NCBI GenBank assembly: GCA_024291935.2
Contig: CM044307.1
Span: forward strand, 100,569,461 to 100,633,460
DNA length: 64,000 nucleotides
Source of the DNA: Okapia johnstoni
Taxonomy: Eukaryota; Chordata; Mammalia; Artiodactyla; Giraffidae
Direction: 5' to 3'
Each line of letters starts with the position of its first letter. The stretch's first letter is position 1. Shown here piece after piece: positions 36,041-48,504 of this stretch. The notes under the pieces were generated by a model. It was not told where the DNA came from. It did no database searches and saw only the letters and a program-made list of their open reading frames with translations. The position numbers were made by a program, and so were the translations under genes.

Positions 36041-36080
36041 AAAAGCTGAATTTGAAAAAAAAAAAAAAAAGCTGAATTTG
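36041..36080 (+). mobile_element. Tail-only retrotransposition, poly(A)
   Basis: A pure A12 run (36055-36066) lies between perfect copies of AAAAGCTGAATTTG (36041-36054 and 36067-36080). No element body is present. Because the duplication itself starts with A, the exact boundary may shift by up to four bases. Confidence 0.75.
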
Positions 36081-36479
36081 CACCAAGGTTAGCATGTTAG
36101 ACTAAAAAAGCAATCTTACTAGTAAAGAACTTGAAAATATAACACTCTAAAAAAACAGAAAATGAAAACAGAATTTCATTTTCCACAATTTTAAAGTAGC
36201 TTCCCCACCCACAAATTCTACACCTGATACTATCAGACATGACTCGGCCAAGGACAATTCAACCATACTACCTCCTGCTGGGATCCCATCAGATCTCAGG
36301 GCTCAGCAGTGTCAGGGTCTCAGAAGAGCAACAACATTCATAATTACAGAGGCAGCACTCTCATTTTGAGCAAACTCAACAAATAATAATAACAGCTTAA
36401 AAGCTATAGTTACTTTTTAAACAGAAAATTACATTTTTTCCTAATTACAAAATTAATGTACATTACAAGAAACCTTTTA
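36081..36479. other. PAWR intron, no recognised element
   Basis: No recognisable repeat. Confidence 0.5.
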
Positions 36480-36624
36480 AAATAAAGAAATTAAAAATCA
36501 CCCTTTATTTTAAAATAAACAACCATCATCATTTTGATACAGATCACTCTACTAGAACTTATTTTTTCTTTTTTAAATCCATATAATTGTAGGCATCTTG
36601 TTTTGAGATTTAGTCATATCATGC

Positions 36625-36832
36625 ATGCATGATAAGTTGCTTCAGTCATGTCCAACTCTGCAGTGCCACAGACCATAGCCTGCTAGGCTCCTCTGTCCAA
36701 GGAATTTTCCCAGGAAGAACACTGGAGTGGGTTGCCATGGCCTCCTCCAGGAGATCTTCCTGACCCAGGGATCAAACCGGCGTCTCCTGAGTTGGCAGCA
36801 GGATCTTTAACACTAGAGCCACCTGGGAGCCA
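36625..36832 (-). mobile_element. Bov-tA SINE
   Basis: Minus orientation, 'ttgcttcagtcatgtccaac' to 'aacactagagccacctggga'. Confidence 0.85.
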
Positions 36833-37036
36833 CTTCTTCTTTTTCACAAAAATATTAGTAGTTACACAGTATGATATTAGATTATGAACACAGCCTGATT
36901 TATTTAGTCAGATCTATATTGTGGGATATATAAACTAAATAGCCTTTCAAATAAATTTTTGTGCCTATCTCTAATTTTTATAGCTCTTTAAACATGCTGC
37001 CAAATTTTCCTGCAAGAACGTTAATGCTGTCTCACT

Positions 37037-37247
37037 GGGCTTCCCAGGTGGCCCAGTGGTAAAGAATCCCCTGCCAATGCTGGAGATGCTAGAGACAAGG
37101 GCTTGATCCCTGGGTCAGGAAGATCCACTGGAGTAGAAAATGGCAACCCGCTTCAGTATTCTTGTCTGGAAAATTCCATGGACAGAGGAGCCTGGCAGAC
37201 TATAGTCCATGGGGTCACAAAGAGTCGGACACAACTGAACACACCAT
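37037..37247 (+). mobile_element. Bov-tA SINE
   Basis: Plus orientation, 'gggcttcccaggtggcccag' to 'agtcggacacaactgaacac'. Forms an inverted pair with the copy at 36625-36832, 205 bp away. Confidence 0.88.
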
Positions 37248-37938
37248 TATTATGATTATTTTAACTCTTGCCGAACGTATTAGGCAAATAATGGTTTCAC
37301 TAAATCCTAGTTAGCAGGATGAACTTCTGTTCTCTTTTTACTGACTTTATGTAGTTCTTTACGTATTTTTACTCTTTTTTACTGACACCCTCACTCAATT
37401 TTTATACTGGTTTATTCATTTCTTTAGTATTTCCAAAAGCTTTTCATATAATGAGATGGCAACCCTTGTCTAGCATATTGTCAATTTATCGTTCTAGCTC
37501 ACCTTTTAATTGTTTAAGTTTTCCTTCTGGGATTTTCTTCCTGTGGTTTTATGTTAATAAAATGTTTTTCCCACTTTAAGACCTAATAAACACATACTTT
37601 AATTTTTACCATCTCATTTTTAAACTTTTTCATCTCATATTTAATTTACTGTATAGTAAGTGAGTCTGGAATCTTTTTTTTTTTTTTTATAAGCAAGTGT
37701 TCTAGTCACAGACATGGATAACCCACAGCTGCAGCACTGGCAGGAGGTTGTATGAGTAACAGTTCTAGGTTTACCCGCTGGGGCTCTAAGCAATCCCTAA
37801 CTTGGCACCACCAATTCAAAATGGCATCTTTGTATTTTTATATATGGTTATGTTTTAGCTTTCTATTATGTTCTACTGATCTATTTATGTTAATCCCCAA
37901 ATCACATTATTTTTATCATTAAAAGTTAACAGGATTAA

Positions 37939-38150
37939 GGGTTTCCCTGGTGGCTCAGACAGTAAAGAATCTGTCTACAATGCAGGAGACCCAGGTTTGA
38001 TCACTGGGTGGGGGAGATCCCCTAAAGAAGGAAATGGCAACCCACTCCAGTATTCTTGCCTGGGAAACCCCATGGACAGGGGAGCCTGGCTGACTACAGT
38101 CCCTGGGGTAGCAAAGAGTCGGACTCGACAGAGTAACTAACACACACACA
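37939..38150 (+). mobile_element. Bov-tA SINE
   Basis: 'gggtttccctggtggctcag' to 'gacagagtaactaacacaca'. Confidence 0.88.
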
Positions 38151-39783
38151 GTCTCTAGCAGTTTCCCTTCACTATTATTCATTTTGAAAACTGTCTGGCC
38201 ATTCCCAGACAACAAATTCTCCTGATAGAATAATTATTTCAATACATTTGAATTAATGTACAAATTATTTGTAGAAAACCATACAACACTAATTAGCTGT
38301 GTGATCTTATAAAATGGGAGCATCACAGGGTTGTGCAATGAGTCAGAACCGAGGAAATGAAAGTAGGTAAGAATTGTGGACAGACATAGCAAACAGCAGT
38401 GGAATCTGAATGAACTGAAACTGAAAAGCAGTAAGCATCAGTAACAAGACAACTCCTAGATTTCCAGTTCATGGTATCATTCTGGCACACAGATAATTTA
38501 GAAAGAGAAGAAATGATGAGAAGTTTGGTACTGAGCACTTAAAATATCTGTAGCATATGTAAGAGGAAAGGAAGGACCAAGGGAGAAGTCAAAGGCTAAA
38601 CCTCTTCTAGTAAAACTGCAAGGGAGACTCTCAAGATGGCTCAAATGCAGATAAGTCAGACAATACAGGCAAACAAAAACTGAAACAGTTCTGACAGAGG
38701 GTTCTCTAGCTTCTCTGAGAAGCAGCTGTGCTTATCTGCTGGCAAACATGGGTAAAACTTTAGGACAAGGTAGTGGGCTATAGGCTTCAAAGTTTAAAAT
38801 ATGTATTTGTAGGAAATATGAAACTGAGTTAAAAATATGTAAAGGATTTCCAGACAAGTACTGAGGGTCCAGCTAAGAAGGAAAACTCTAAGACTTCAAA
38901 ATGGCATCAATCTGTAACATCAGCTGTTACCAATTTAAAGCTCATCACTGCTGCGAGTCCAATTCTACTATAGAAAGTTAATTCATAAATATTTTCAGGA
39001 AGTTGTCTAATTTTTGGAATGAGTAAGGAGAGAGGTCTCCGCATATCCTTTAACTGTTCAAACAGGTAACTCAGAAGCAAGTCTCATCCAACAGGCTATT
39101 ATTTGTGCAATTATACTTGAAAGTAACAACTTCATTAATACCATCTTCCATCAATATCTGACTTTCTCCCACTGAATTTTTTGTTTTTTTTACGTTACCA
39201 AACTTAGTAAGAAAGGATCCAGAATCATACTAGTTTTAGGTGACAATTCTTTCCACAATCTTTATACTATACACTTTCTTTTATTATCTACAACCCAAGT
39301 CTCAACATAACTGTATTTGTTTTAACGCTTAGTAATTCCAAGTACTAGGCTTTGGTATTTACAACACAAAAATTCCTCAACATGAGTCACACAAACAATG
39401 CTAGGGAAACAAACTAGGCACTAGAATGAGGAGAGACTATCTTCAAAAGGAACTACAAAAAAAAAAAGAGACAAATATGTAAAATATATTCTATCTTAAA
39501 AGTATCAATGATGGTTCTTAGTAAGTTTAGTGCTGAGGTTGGAAAAACACATATCACACTTTTAAAGCTCAATAGTTCAAAAGCTATTGATTATACTCCC
39601 AGAGAAGCAATGAGTAATCAAAGAAAACAAACAACCTAAAATATCTATATTTAGCTTTCAAGAGATATACACCTTGTCTAAGATTTTCAGCTCACAACAT
39701 ACCTGGTTTAAATTAAAATAAAAATAGTGAAACCTTTTGAACATTTTTCTTTTTTTATTTTAGAGATACCTTTGAACATTTAG
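38151..39783. other. PAWR intron, no recognised element
   Basis: About 1.6 kb with no recognised repeat; the open frame at 38323-38538 is unsupported. Confidence 0.5.
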
Positions 39784-39990
39784 AGTATCCTGGTGGCTCA
39801 GATGGTAAAGAATCTGCCTGCAATGCAGGAGACCTGAGTTCGATCCCTGGGTCGGGAAGATCCCCTGGAGAAGGGAATGGCAACCCACTCCTCTATTTTT
39901 GCCTGGAGAATCCCATGGACAGAGGAGCCTGGTGGGCTACAGTCCATGGGGTCCCAAAGAGTCAGACAATGACTAAGCGACTAACACTTC
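39784..39990 (+). mobile_element. Bov-tA SINE, first of three in a row
   Basis: 'tcctggtggctcagatggta' to 'atgactaagcgactaacact'. Only a few bases separate it from the next copy. Confidence 0.88.
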
Positions 39991-39997
39991 ACACTTT

Positions 39998-40192
39998 GGG
40001 ATTCCCAGGTGGTGTTAGTGGTAAAGAATCCACTTGCCAATGCAAAACACATGGGTTCAATCCCTGGAGTAGGAAATGGCAACCTGCTCCAATAGTCTTG
40101 CCTGGAAAATTCCATGGGACAGTGGAGCCTGGGATATGCTACACTCCACGGGGTTGCAAAGAGTTGGACACGACCAAGCACACAGCACACCC
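39998..40192 (+). mobile_element. Bov-tA SINE, second of three
   Basis: 'gggattcccaggtggtgtta' to 'cacgaccaagcacacagcac'. An internal deletion is seen around 'caatccctggagtaggaaat', where the usual 'ggtcgggaagatcccctg' segment is missing. Confidence 0.88.
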
Positions 40193-40249
40193 GTTTAATA
40201 TACTCTAAAAGATACAGTACAGCTTATTAGAGGTTCCATATTTCTGTAC

Positions 40250-40460
40250 TGGGATTCCCAGGTGGTTCAGTAGTAAAGAATTCACCTGGCAATGCAGGAG
40301 ATGCAACAGACCCGGGTTCAATACCCAAGTTGGGAAAATACCCTGGAGGAGGAAATGGCAAGCCATTCCAGTATTCTTGCTTGGGAAATGCCATGGAGAG
40401 AGGGGCCTGGCGGACTACAAATGGAGGGGTTGCAAAATGTCAGACACGACTGAACACATT
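40250..40460 (+). mobile_element. Bov-tA SINE, third of three
   Basis: 'gggattcccaggtggttcag' to 'cagacacgactgaacacatt'. Same orientation as the two before it but more diverged. Confidence 0.86.
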
Positions 40461-40519
40461 ATCTGATTTAAGCAATCCAGTATTCACAATCTTTCCTCAG
40501 CTACATCCAATGATGCAAG

Positions 40520-40677
40520 CTAGTCATATGATCATTATTCTTCAACTTCCTAGATGTTTGGGCAATAATATACTTAATTACTCTATGCTTCAGTTTTTTC
40601 ATCTTAAAATGGGGATGACAATAATTATGACCCATAAAATTTTACAGATTAAAGGAAACAGGTATACAAAAAGCTAA
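40520..40677 (+). repeat. MIR SINE fragment
   Basis: 'ttcagttttttcatcttaaa' and 'atggggatgacaataattat' are the MIR 3' half in plus orientation. Confidence 0.65.
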
Positions 40678-40707
40678 AAACTAGTGATGCACAAACTAGT
40701 GATGCAC
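40678..40707. repeat. 15-bp tandem duplication
   Basis: AAACTAGTGATGCAC occurs twice directly in tandem (40678-40692, 40693-40707), a small recent local duplication. Confidence 0.9.
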
Positions 40708-40794
40708 ATTACAACTTAGTAAATATTCTATTATCATTATAACAACTCCCATCAAAGAACACTCAGATGTACAAGTAAACAAGCTAATAATAAT

Positions 40795-40915
40795 AATAGC
40801 TAACTTTTATTGGACATTTACAATGTACTAAGACTATTTAAATACTTTATTTGGATTATTACATTTAATCCTCACAGGTACGTACTAGTACAGATTCCTT
40901 TGCTCAATGCTGTTT
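40795..40915 (-). repeat. MIR SINE fragment
   Basis: 'tagctaacttttattggaca' and 'ttacatttaatcctcacagg' match minus-oriented MIR. Confidence 0.65.
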
Positions 40916-41281
40916 CAACTGGAATCGCTTTCTCCCTTCTCTTCTGTGTTAATCCAATCACAAGTATAGTAGGTGCTTTGTATTTACCAAATGAAACCTT
41001 GTCTAATTATTTCAAATGTAAAACATCAGATTATAAATACTCAAGTCCTTAATTTTTAACTCATTCTAGTTCTTGATTATATACACTATATATATATAGC
41101 ACTGATGCCTTTTATGTTGCAAATTCCACCTACTTAATTAGGTCTCAAGGTTTCCAAACTGCAGAGACCTCATCCAGTATTATATCTGGATCTTTCAGCT
41201 TCTTGTCAGTAACACCTACATAATGGGAACATAATGAATATACATGCAAATTCCCTAACAATCTTTCCGAAGACTGTCCTA

Positions 41282-41499
41282 CCGCCTCCCTGATGGTTCC
41301 ATGGTAAAGAAACTACCTACCAAAGCAGGAGATGTGAGTTTGATCCCTGGGTTGGAAAGATCCTCTGGAGAAGGAAATGGCAAACCACACCAGTATTCTT
41401 GCCTCGGAAATCCTATGGACACAGGAGCCTGGTGGGCTACAGTCCATGGGGTCACAGAAGAGTCGGACTCAACTTAGCTACTAAACAACAACAAAAAAA
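41282..41499 (+). mobile_element. Bov-tA SINE with duplication
   Basis: Plus-oriented copy with a short A-rich tail, flanked by a perfect 9-bp ACTGTCCTA (41273-41281 and 41500-41508). Confidence 0.9.
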
Positions 41500-41508
41500 A
41501 CTGTCCTA

Positions 41509-43405
41509 TAAAATTTTTCAACAATTTTAACAGCATATTTATTCACTTTTATTCAAAAACATTCCTTCTGCTTAAAAATACATTTTGAAAAATCTGTAAT
41601 CTGTTTGAAATAACTTTTGATAATCACAGTCAATTTCATTATAGATTCTAACGAGAAACAGGATTTGCAAAAACTCGCTGGATACAGCATACTCTAAGAA
41701 ACACTGCGTAAATGCAGTAAAGACTCATTTCTTCAGCAATGAACAAGAAACACTTTCCTCTTACATAATGAATATGGATCATTCTCAGCCTCAAATCCCT
41801 CCTCTTGAAGAATGAAAACTAGTGATTAATAAATTCAGAGGATCCAAAACTAAAACAAGTCTAAAAGGACTGTAGGCAGAAGCCCTGAAACTTTTAAAAT
41901 AAGCTATCTTACTAGCTTTTGTGAGTATGGGTATTTATAAAAACACTCAGAATTTCCTATAGTCAAACCACCTGTTGAAGTTTTAGGTGGCAGGGACAGA
42001 AAAGATTATACTCAATAGAACAGAAGGCAATCTAACACACGATGAGATTTCCCCAATGTAATTTGTTTTTCTGAGAATTTAGAAACATTTAGAAAAACAC
42101 AATGAATAATTTGTATACATATTTGAACAAAAAAGAATGGTAGCACCGAATCCTCTGAAAATGAGCAATTATCCTGGAATCCTCTTTTCTGCTTATAGAA
42201 ACAAAAGCACCAAACAGCTTCTCTGTTTCCTTTGGCCAGAATTTTCACCAACGGTCAGTACTATTAAAAAGTCACTAAATAAGGAAAGGTTATAGGAAAA
42301 GGGATCCTAGAGAAGAATATGTGGAGAGTCATAATTTTGCTACAGGGTCCACATGCACAGCTAAAGCTCTGTACAGGTCCTACAGGGACGACGTAGCTTT
42401 CTGATGTGGTGTCTATAAAGCTCCTTTTCGGTCCTCTCTCTCCTTCAGGAGCATTTGTCTAGCCCCATCAAGACGCTTTACATTTCTGTTTAAATTTCCT
42501 TGTCCTCATGCATATCCTCTCATCCCCCAAATAGTCAATCTGAAAGCAATTTAATTTATCATATAAATCATTCATACTAATATATACTTCCATTTTTAAG
42601 AACGGTTCCTCTCACAGAAAAATACACAATTTTGTCTATGTAAAAAAACTAAAACTGATCTTAAATGTAAGTTAGCACTTAATGCAGAGGCTGGCATACT
42701 ACAGGTACTTGAATACTAATAAATTAATGAGCAACTTCACAAGTAAACTAACTAACCTACTTGAGCGTAGCATGCTCCCCACCCACCAAGGGTCTTTCCT
42801 TAGCACTCCCTTAGTCCTAAATCTTTCATGTCTCTTGCATCCCTTGGCCCCAAGACTCAAGGACGCAGCCCTAGTTGCTGTACCATCTTCCTTTATCCCA
42901 GGCTTCTAACCATATTATGAGCCAAGTAAGCAACCCAACCTGTATGACCAGGAGATTCCAATTTCTCAAGCTCTTTTATACTTTGGATACACAGATCTTG
43001 GGTATGAGGAAGATACAGGAACTAGGAGGGAACTGAGCAGCTGGGAGTATAGGACTGCAGCTTGAAGCAACTCAGTCCTGCAATGGTTTGATGGGAAGGA
43101 ATCTTGGATGAGAAATTAAGAGTATATGTGTATGTGCATCTAAGCGTCTGAAGTTAGGGGAAATAACTCAACTGTACTGGCAGTGGCTAGATAAAGAAAG
43201 TATCAATAAGAAGGGAACTAAACACTTAACCTAAGTTTTGTCTAATTACTGTATTAGACAAACGGGTTCATTTTGCTTTAACTTTCATTAGATAACAAAC
43301 TCTGTATCCTTAATTCTCAAGTATACTGATTATACAAAGTTAGTTAACTATTATTTTTTAAATGTTTTTAGAGAGAACACTATTCATGCTAACTCAAATA
43401 TAAAA
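41509..43405. other. PAWR intron, no recognised element
   Basis: Nearly 1.9 kb without a recognised repeat, unusually long for this window. The open frame at 42682-42909 has no recognisable product. Confidence 0.45.
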
Positions 43406-43409
43406 ATTA

Positions 43410-43740
43410 CAAGAACACAACATTTATATAGCAACTATATTCCAGGCACTGTTCGAAGTATTTTTCAGAGCATAACTCTTTTAATCTACACAACAACCCT
43501 ATAAGATAGAAACTATTATCATCCTTATTTTACAAATTTGGAAGCAGTTAAGCAACTTGCAGGGGAGCCTGGCAGGCTGCAGTCCAGAGAGTCACAAAGA
43601 ATTGGACATGACTGAGCATACATACACTCACAAGCAATTTGCCTCAAGTCACACACCTAACAAGTGAAGGAATTGCTATTTAAACACAGACAGCTTGGCT
43701 GCAGAACCTAGGTTCTTAATCACTGGGCCATATTTACTAC
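43410..43740 (-). repeat. MIR SINE split by BovA
   Basis: Minus MIR: 'tattccaggcactgttcgaa', 'ctacacaacaaccctataag', then after the insertion 'gcctcaagtcacacacctaa' and 'ttcttaatcactgggccata'. This is one of the fullest MIR copies here. Confidence 0.8.
43561..43631 (+). mobile_element. Short BovA fragment inserted in MIR
   Basis: Only the last ~70 bp of BovA, flanked by AAGCAACTTGC (43550-43560) and AAGCAATTTGC (43632-43642). The duplication shows a strongly 5'-truncated insertion. Confidence 0.85.
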
Positions 43741-44009
43741 TCTGTGTGACTGAGCTTGTTCCTTACTTTCACTGTTATAAAAAAGGGTCTCAAATACAGC
43801 AGGTATTTTATATAACGTTTACAATAGGGTTAAGAAAGTCTAATGATTTACCAAGGGAATGTGAGTAACTACTCTTTCCTGAGCATTTTCAGGAATCATA
43901 AACATTCATTTATCTGAGATGCTATAGGGTGAACCTAGGGTGGCGGGGAGCAGATGATCAGAAAAATATCTCACTGAATCTAAAGATGCCACTAATTGAA
44001 AACATTGTT

Positions 44010-44935
44010 GCTGTTGCTCAGTCAGTTGTGCTCGATTTTGGGGACCCTATGGACTGCAGCCCACCAGGCTTTCCTATTTCCCAGAGCTTGCTCAAACTCA
44101 CATCCATTCAGTCGGTGATGCCATCCCACCGTCGTATCCTCTGGTGCCCCCTTTGCCTCCTGCTTCAATCTTTCCCAGCATCAAGGTCTTTTCCAATGAG
44201 TTAGCTCTTCACATCAGGTGGCCAAAGTATTGGAGCTTCAGCTTCAGCATCATTTCTTCCAATGAATATTCAAGACTGATTTCCTTTAGGATTGACTGGT
44301 TTGATCTCCTTGCAGGAACTCTCAAGAGTCTTCTCCAGCACCACAGTTCAAAAGCATCAATTCTTGAGCGCTCAGCCTTCTTTATGGTCCAACTCTCACA
44401 TCTATACATGACTACTGGGAAAAACCATAGCTCTGATTACACGGACCTTTGTCAGAGAAGTGACGTCTCTGTTTTTTAATAGGTTTGTCATAGCTTTTCT
44501 TTCAAGGAGCAAGCATCTTTTAATTTCATGGCTGCAGTCACCATCCATAATGATTTTGGAACCCAAGAAAATAAAGTCTGTCACTGTTTCTATTGTTTCC
44601 CCGTTTATTTACCATGAAGTGATGGGACCAAATGCTGTAATCTTAGTTTTTTGAATGTTGAGTTTTAAGGCAGCTTTTTCTCTCTCTTGTTTCACCTTCA
44701 TCAAGAGGTTCTTTAATTCCTCTTCACTTTCTGTCATTAGGGTGGTGTCATCTACATATCTGAGGTTATTGATATTTCTCCCAGCAATCTTGATTCCAGC
44801 CTGTACTTCATCCGGTCTGGTATTTCACATGATGTACTCAGCACATAAGTTAAATAAGAAGGGTGACAATATACAGCCTTGACATACTCCTTTCTCAATT
44901 TTGAACCAGTCCATTGTTCCATGTCTGGTTCTAAT
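44010..44935 (-). mobile_element. BovB (RTE) LINE fragment, copy 4
   Basis: Minus-oriented 3' part of BovB: C-terminal block (44209-44409, with KKAERSRIDAFELWCWRRLL) and a region corresponding to the reverse-transcriptase end (44655-44882 on the opposite strand). Several frameshifts and an eroded 3' terminus. Confidence 0.88.
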
Positions 44936-45065
44936 CAGTGTGTCCAACCCTTTGTGACCCCATGGACTGCAGCATGCAAGGCTTCCCTGTCCTTCATGAA
45001 CTCCTGGAGTTGCTTAAACTCACATCCATGGAGTCACTGATGCCATCCATTTGCCATGAAGTGAC
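44936..45065 (-). mobile_element. Second BovB 3'-end fragment
   Basis: After copy 4 stops at the '...ttccatgtctggttctaatc' position, 3'-terminal BovB sequence starts again ('tgtccaaccctttgtgaccc' to 'cactgatgccatcc'). A separate short BovB piece therefore abuts it. Confidence 0.75.
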
Positions 45066-46455
45066 TGTCAGTTCTAATACCATTATTTTTATGTGTCGCT
45101 GAGAAAGAAAATTCCACCAAACTATAATATACTATTATTTCAAAACATGTGAAGAGAAGCTAGAGCTATGTAATATTTTCAACTATCAAGGAATATCAGA
45201 AAGAAAGCAATATTTAAATCTTTCATTGGGATCTTAACCATATGAAAAATATTTCAATGCTATTGGGCTGAATAACAGATACATAAACTAAGGCGGACCA
45301 TTTTTGGTCTACTATTTGATTTGTGTCTGTGTCTTCTTTATAAACACAGACCATTTAGTATAAAAACAAATATTAAGATAATAACGCTTAATCTGACACA
45401 TCTGAATCAATGAACGCTGACAAACAATAGTTACTTATTATTTAGAAAGGAAAGCATTCCTTCAGTACAAATATGTTTATTATGTGGTTTCTTTTCTTTA
45501 TAATTGAAGTTTAAGATTGGTTTAAATTGCCAAAATCCCATATCATTGAGTTTCAATTTATTTTGAAAGGATCCAAAGTTCTTGAACTCATATATCAGAA
45601 GAAATGAACCAGACTTTTATAATGAGACAGAAAACAAAATGTCTATAGTAAATGATAAGTTCATTTTGTCTTAATTCTGACATTTACTGAAAAATGCTCT
45701 TGTGTAGCCTACTTTCAAAGTCTTTTAAGGAATGATAATAATATGCTTTTCCCATTACATAGTTCAGATCAAATTATATGACTAACAATTACAAGCATGA
45801 AGTATTCATTTACATACCTTCCTTCGGTGTTGAGAAGGCATTTACTGTTGACCAAATCACTTACATAAAAGATTTAAATAGGACACCAGGTAACAAAAAT
45901 TCCATTTCTCCTTGCCTTAGCTGTTTCCCTATTCCCTTTATCAAACAACTGGTAGTTCAATATTGCCCTTTTTCAGAAAGTTTAAAAAAACAACTTTTAC
46001 TTACAGCAATGATTAACATTTAAAGTCTGTGGGCAGAGAGAGGAAGTTTTGTATATTTGTTACTTTGACTATAAATATATTTTCCCTTTAAAGACTAGAA
46101 ACCTAAAGTAAAGACAACTTATATGAAGTCTAAACTGAAACCAGGATTTCAAATTGAAAGTTAGATTTTAAATAAATTTGAGTCTACACATTCTAATAAT
46201 TCTTAAATAAGGATGATGGTCCTCAAACAGCACACTAAGTAAACCCACAAGCTCCTCCAAGGGAAACAAATATTTTTTGCCATCTATGGAACACTGCATG
46301 AGCCACTTAGCTCAGAAGAATTCAGTTTCAAATTAGATCCTACTGCATTCCTTTATATATACTCATTATCTTGCAAAACTAAGCCTCTGTAACTAAATAA
46401 AATTTTTTAAAAAGGAAAGAAAAAAATAATGGCCAAAACAAAAAATAAATGTGTA
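45066..46455. other. PAWR intron, no recognised element
   Basis: About 1.4 kb of AT-rich sequence; no repeat recognised. Confidence 0.5.
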
Positions 46456-46456
46456 A

Positions 46457-46490
46457 AATGAAATGAGAGAAGTTCCCATCTCATTTCATT
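46457..46490. repeat. 12-bp stem hairpin
   Basis: AATGAAATGAGA (46457-46468) and its exact reverse complement (46479-46490) are separated by 10 bases. No terminator or other role is implied. Confidence 0.85.
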
Positions 46491-46583
46491 CTAAGTTTTA
46501 AGAAGTTATCTAGGATTAATATAAGATGTACACATCCCATTAGAAAAAATTTTAGCTACTTAAGAATGAAATTACAGTATTTC

Positions 46584-46726
46584 TTGGGGTTAGTCCTTGG
46601 GAGTCCAATGGTTAGGATACTGTGCTTCCACTGGAGGGGCCATGGGTTTGATCCCTAGTCAGGGAACTAAGATTTCACATGCAGTGCTGCAAGGTGGAAG
46701 TAAAAAAAAAAAAAAAAAAAAAAAAA
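46584..46726 (+). mobile_element. CHR-type SINE with long poly(A)
   Basis: 'ggggttagtccttgggagtc', 'ggtttgatccctagtcaggg' and 'aactaagatttcacatgcag', then an A tail of about 26 nt. Confidence 0.85.
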
Positions 46727-48504
46727 CTTTCTTCAAAGAAGAAAGTAAAAGAATTCATATTGATTATTTAGTTGTTAGAACATAAACACTTAAGCTGTTC
46801 AGACCTTACTACTAAGTATTAATAAATGCTGTAATTTGGTATTTCTTTGAAGGAATTATTGGCATTCTCAGGGTGTAGTGAACTGAGAAAGTTTGGGAAC
46901 CTTCTTGAGTATAAAATGAAATGCTACTGGGACTGTCACTAAACTTTTTTTTTTTTTTTTTTAACCTTGCCTCTTGTTTTATTTATTGGAAAGAAGAGAG
47001 GTAGCAGAGGGTTATATGGATAAAACTTAGAAATCTCCCTCCTGCCTTATGTTCCTTCTTTCTAACAACCTTAAAACCCTTTAAAAGATTGTGGAATGCT
47101 TTTTTTCCTTTAAGTCCCTGAAACTGGGGCTATCTCTTTTTTCCTACAAGTCTAAAATAGGGCACATATCATCAATGACACAATCTGCTGCAGACCTCGG
47201 TTGGTGCCTCCTTAGATTATCACAGAGAACTAGGTTTTATGTGTAGCCTAAGTATTTCCCCCTAAATAATAATATGTAATCCTAAAAAGGGCAAGGTTGA
47301 TGACATTCTCTGTGGGGACTATCAATAAACTTGAAACATTAAGTGACTATATTATCCTCAAAAGACCATATATAAAAGTTACCATGTAGGCTCTAATAAC
47401 TCTATCTACAAACGTCTGAAGTAGTCCTCACCTTTTCAAAGAACATTCTCCATTCCTCCCTGTTGCTCAGCTGAAGTCCAGTTCTTGTCTAAAGAGTTGA
47501 GTCCCTCTGCAGCTATCTCTGGGATAAAATACTCCTAAGTCTTCATTTGGGCTGGCACAAATTCATCTTCTTTTTTCCGTAATAGGGAAAACAACTACAT
47601 GGTATTCTTACAATAAAGACTCAGTTTCTTCAACAAATTCACATGGGTCGTGGTAACAATAAATATAACATTGACAATGTCAATATTATACAAAAGTTCT
47701 CCAAAGTATAATACTTTCAGAACCATATTCTGAAATAACAATATGCTCGTTATGCCAAAAATCGTGCTCCTCTGTATAATCTCAAGGTGCACAAAGCCCA
47801 GTGTTGATCTGGTAACAGCAACTCAAAAGGCTTTTCAGTTGTACCAAGCTCAGGATCTCAATTAAGAACAAGGGGTAGCAGTCAAGACCTGCTACTACTA
47901 ACTTTAAGCACGTTTCACTTCCTCCCAAGTACCAGTATTTTCAACCCAAAGTACGGTCATTTGTTTTTATAACCAGACTGAAGAATATTCAAATGAAATT
48001 ATGCTTATTAAGCACTTAATAACATGTTACTTATTATACAAACAAATGGATCCATCATTCTTTCAAACATACATGCAAATAGCAATGGAGAAAAAAAAAC
48101 AAGTAATTCTCTCCTCATGAAATTCAGATTCTATTGATAGTTGGGAAATATATATTTAATCTCAGCTCCCTTCCACTAAAATTACAATGAAGAAATGTTT
48201 AAAAACAAATTAGCACTTATCAACAAAAACTGAGACAAAAGAGAGATGACAGCTAAATTTTGGCTTTAAAAAACAGATCAACTGCTTATTTCACAGAGCA
48301 GAGAAAGCTGAAATCTACATTTCAACCAGAAAAGGGAGGAAAAATTATACCAAGAAATTGGGGAAAAGATTTAGGAACTGAAAGTTCTAAAGTCCCTAAA
48401 GGCAAAGGAGAGGACTGGGCAAAATCAGGGGGAATGGTGAGAAGTCTGTATAAGAGGGAGTTAGGACACCCCACTCCCTGTCCTCTTTAGGCAACTATTT
48501 CATC
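46727..48504. other. PAWR intron with T-run
   Basis: A T-run at 46945-46962; otherwise about 1.8 kb without a recognised repeat. Open frames at 47595-47792 and 48260-48490 are unsupported. Confidence 0.45.

Larger units (their letters stand above)
36480..37930 (-). repeat. Old LINE sequence (HAL1/L1M-like), interrupted
   Basis: Pieces such as 'atagctctttaaacatgctg' with 'ccaaattttcctgcaagaac', and 'ctattatgttctactgatct', resemble old LINE 3' sequence in minus orientation. They are broken by Bov-tA copies at 36625-36832 and 37037-37247. The family call is tentative and the pieces may not be one insertion. Confidence 0.35.

Noticed and set aside
42682..42909. 75-codon ORF in a repeat-poor stretch
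   Set aside because: No motif, no splice sites consistent with an exon, and no similarity I recognise.
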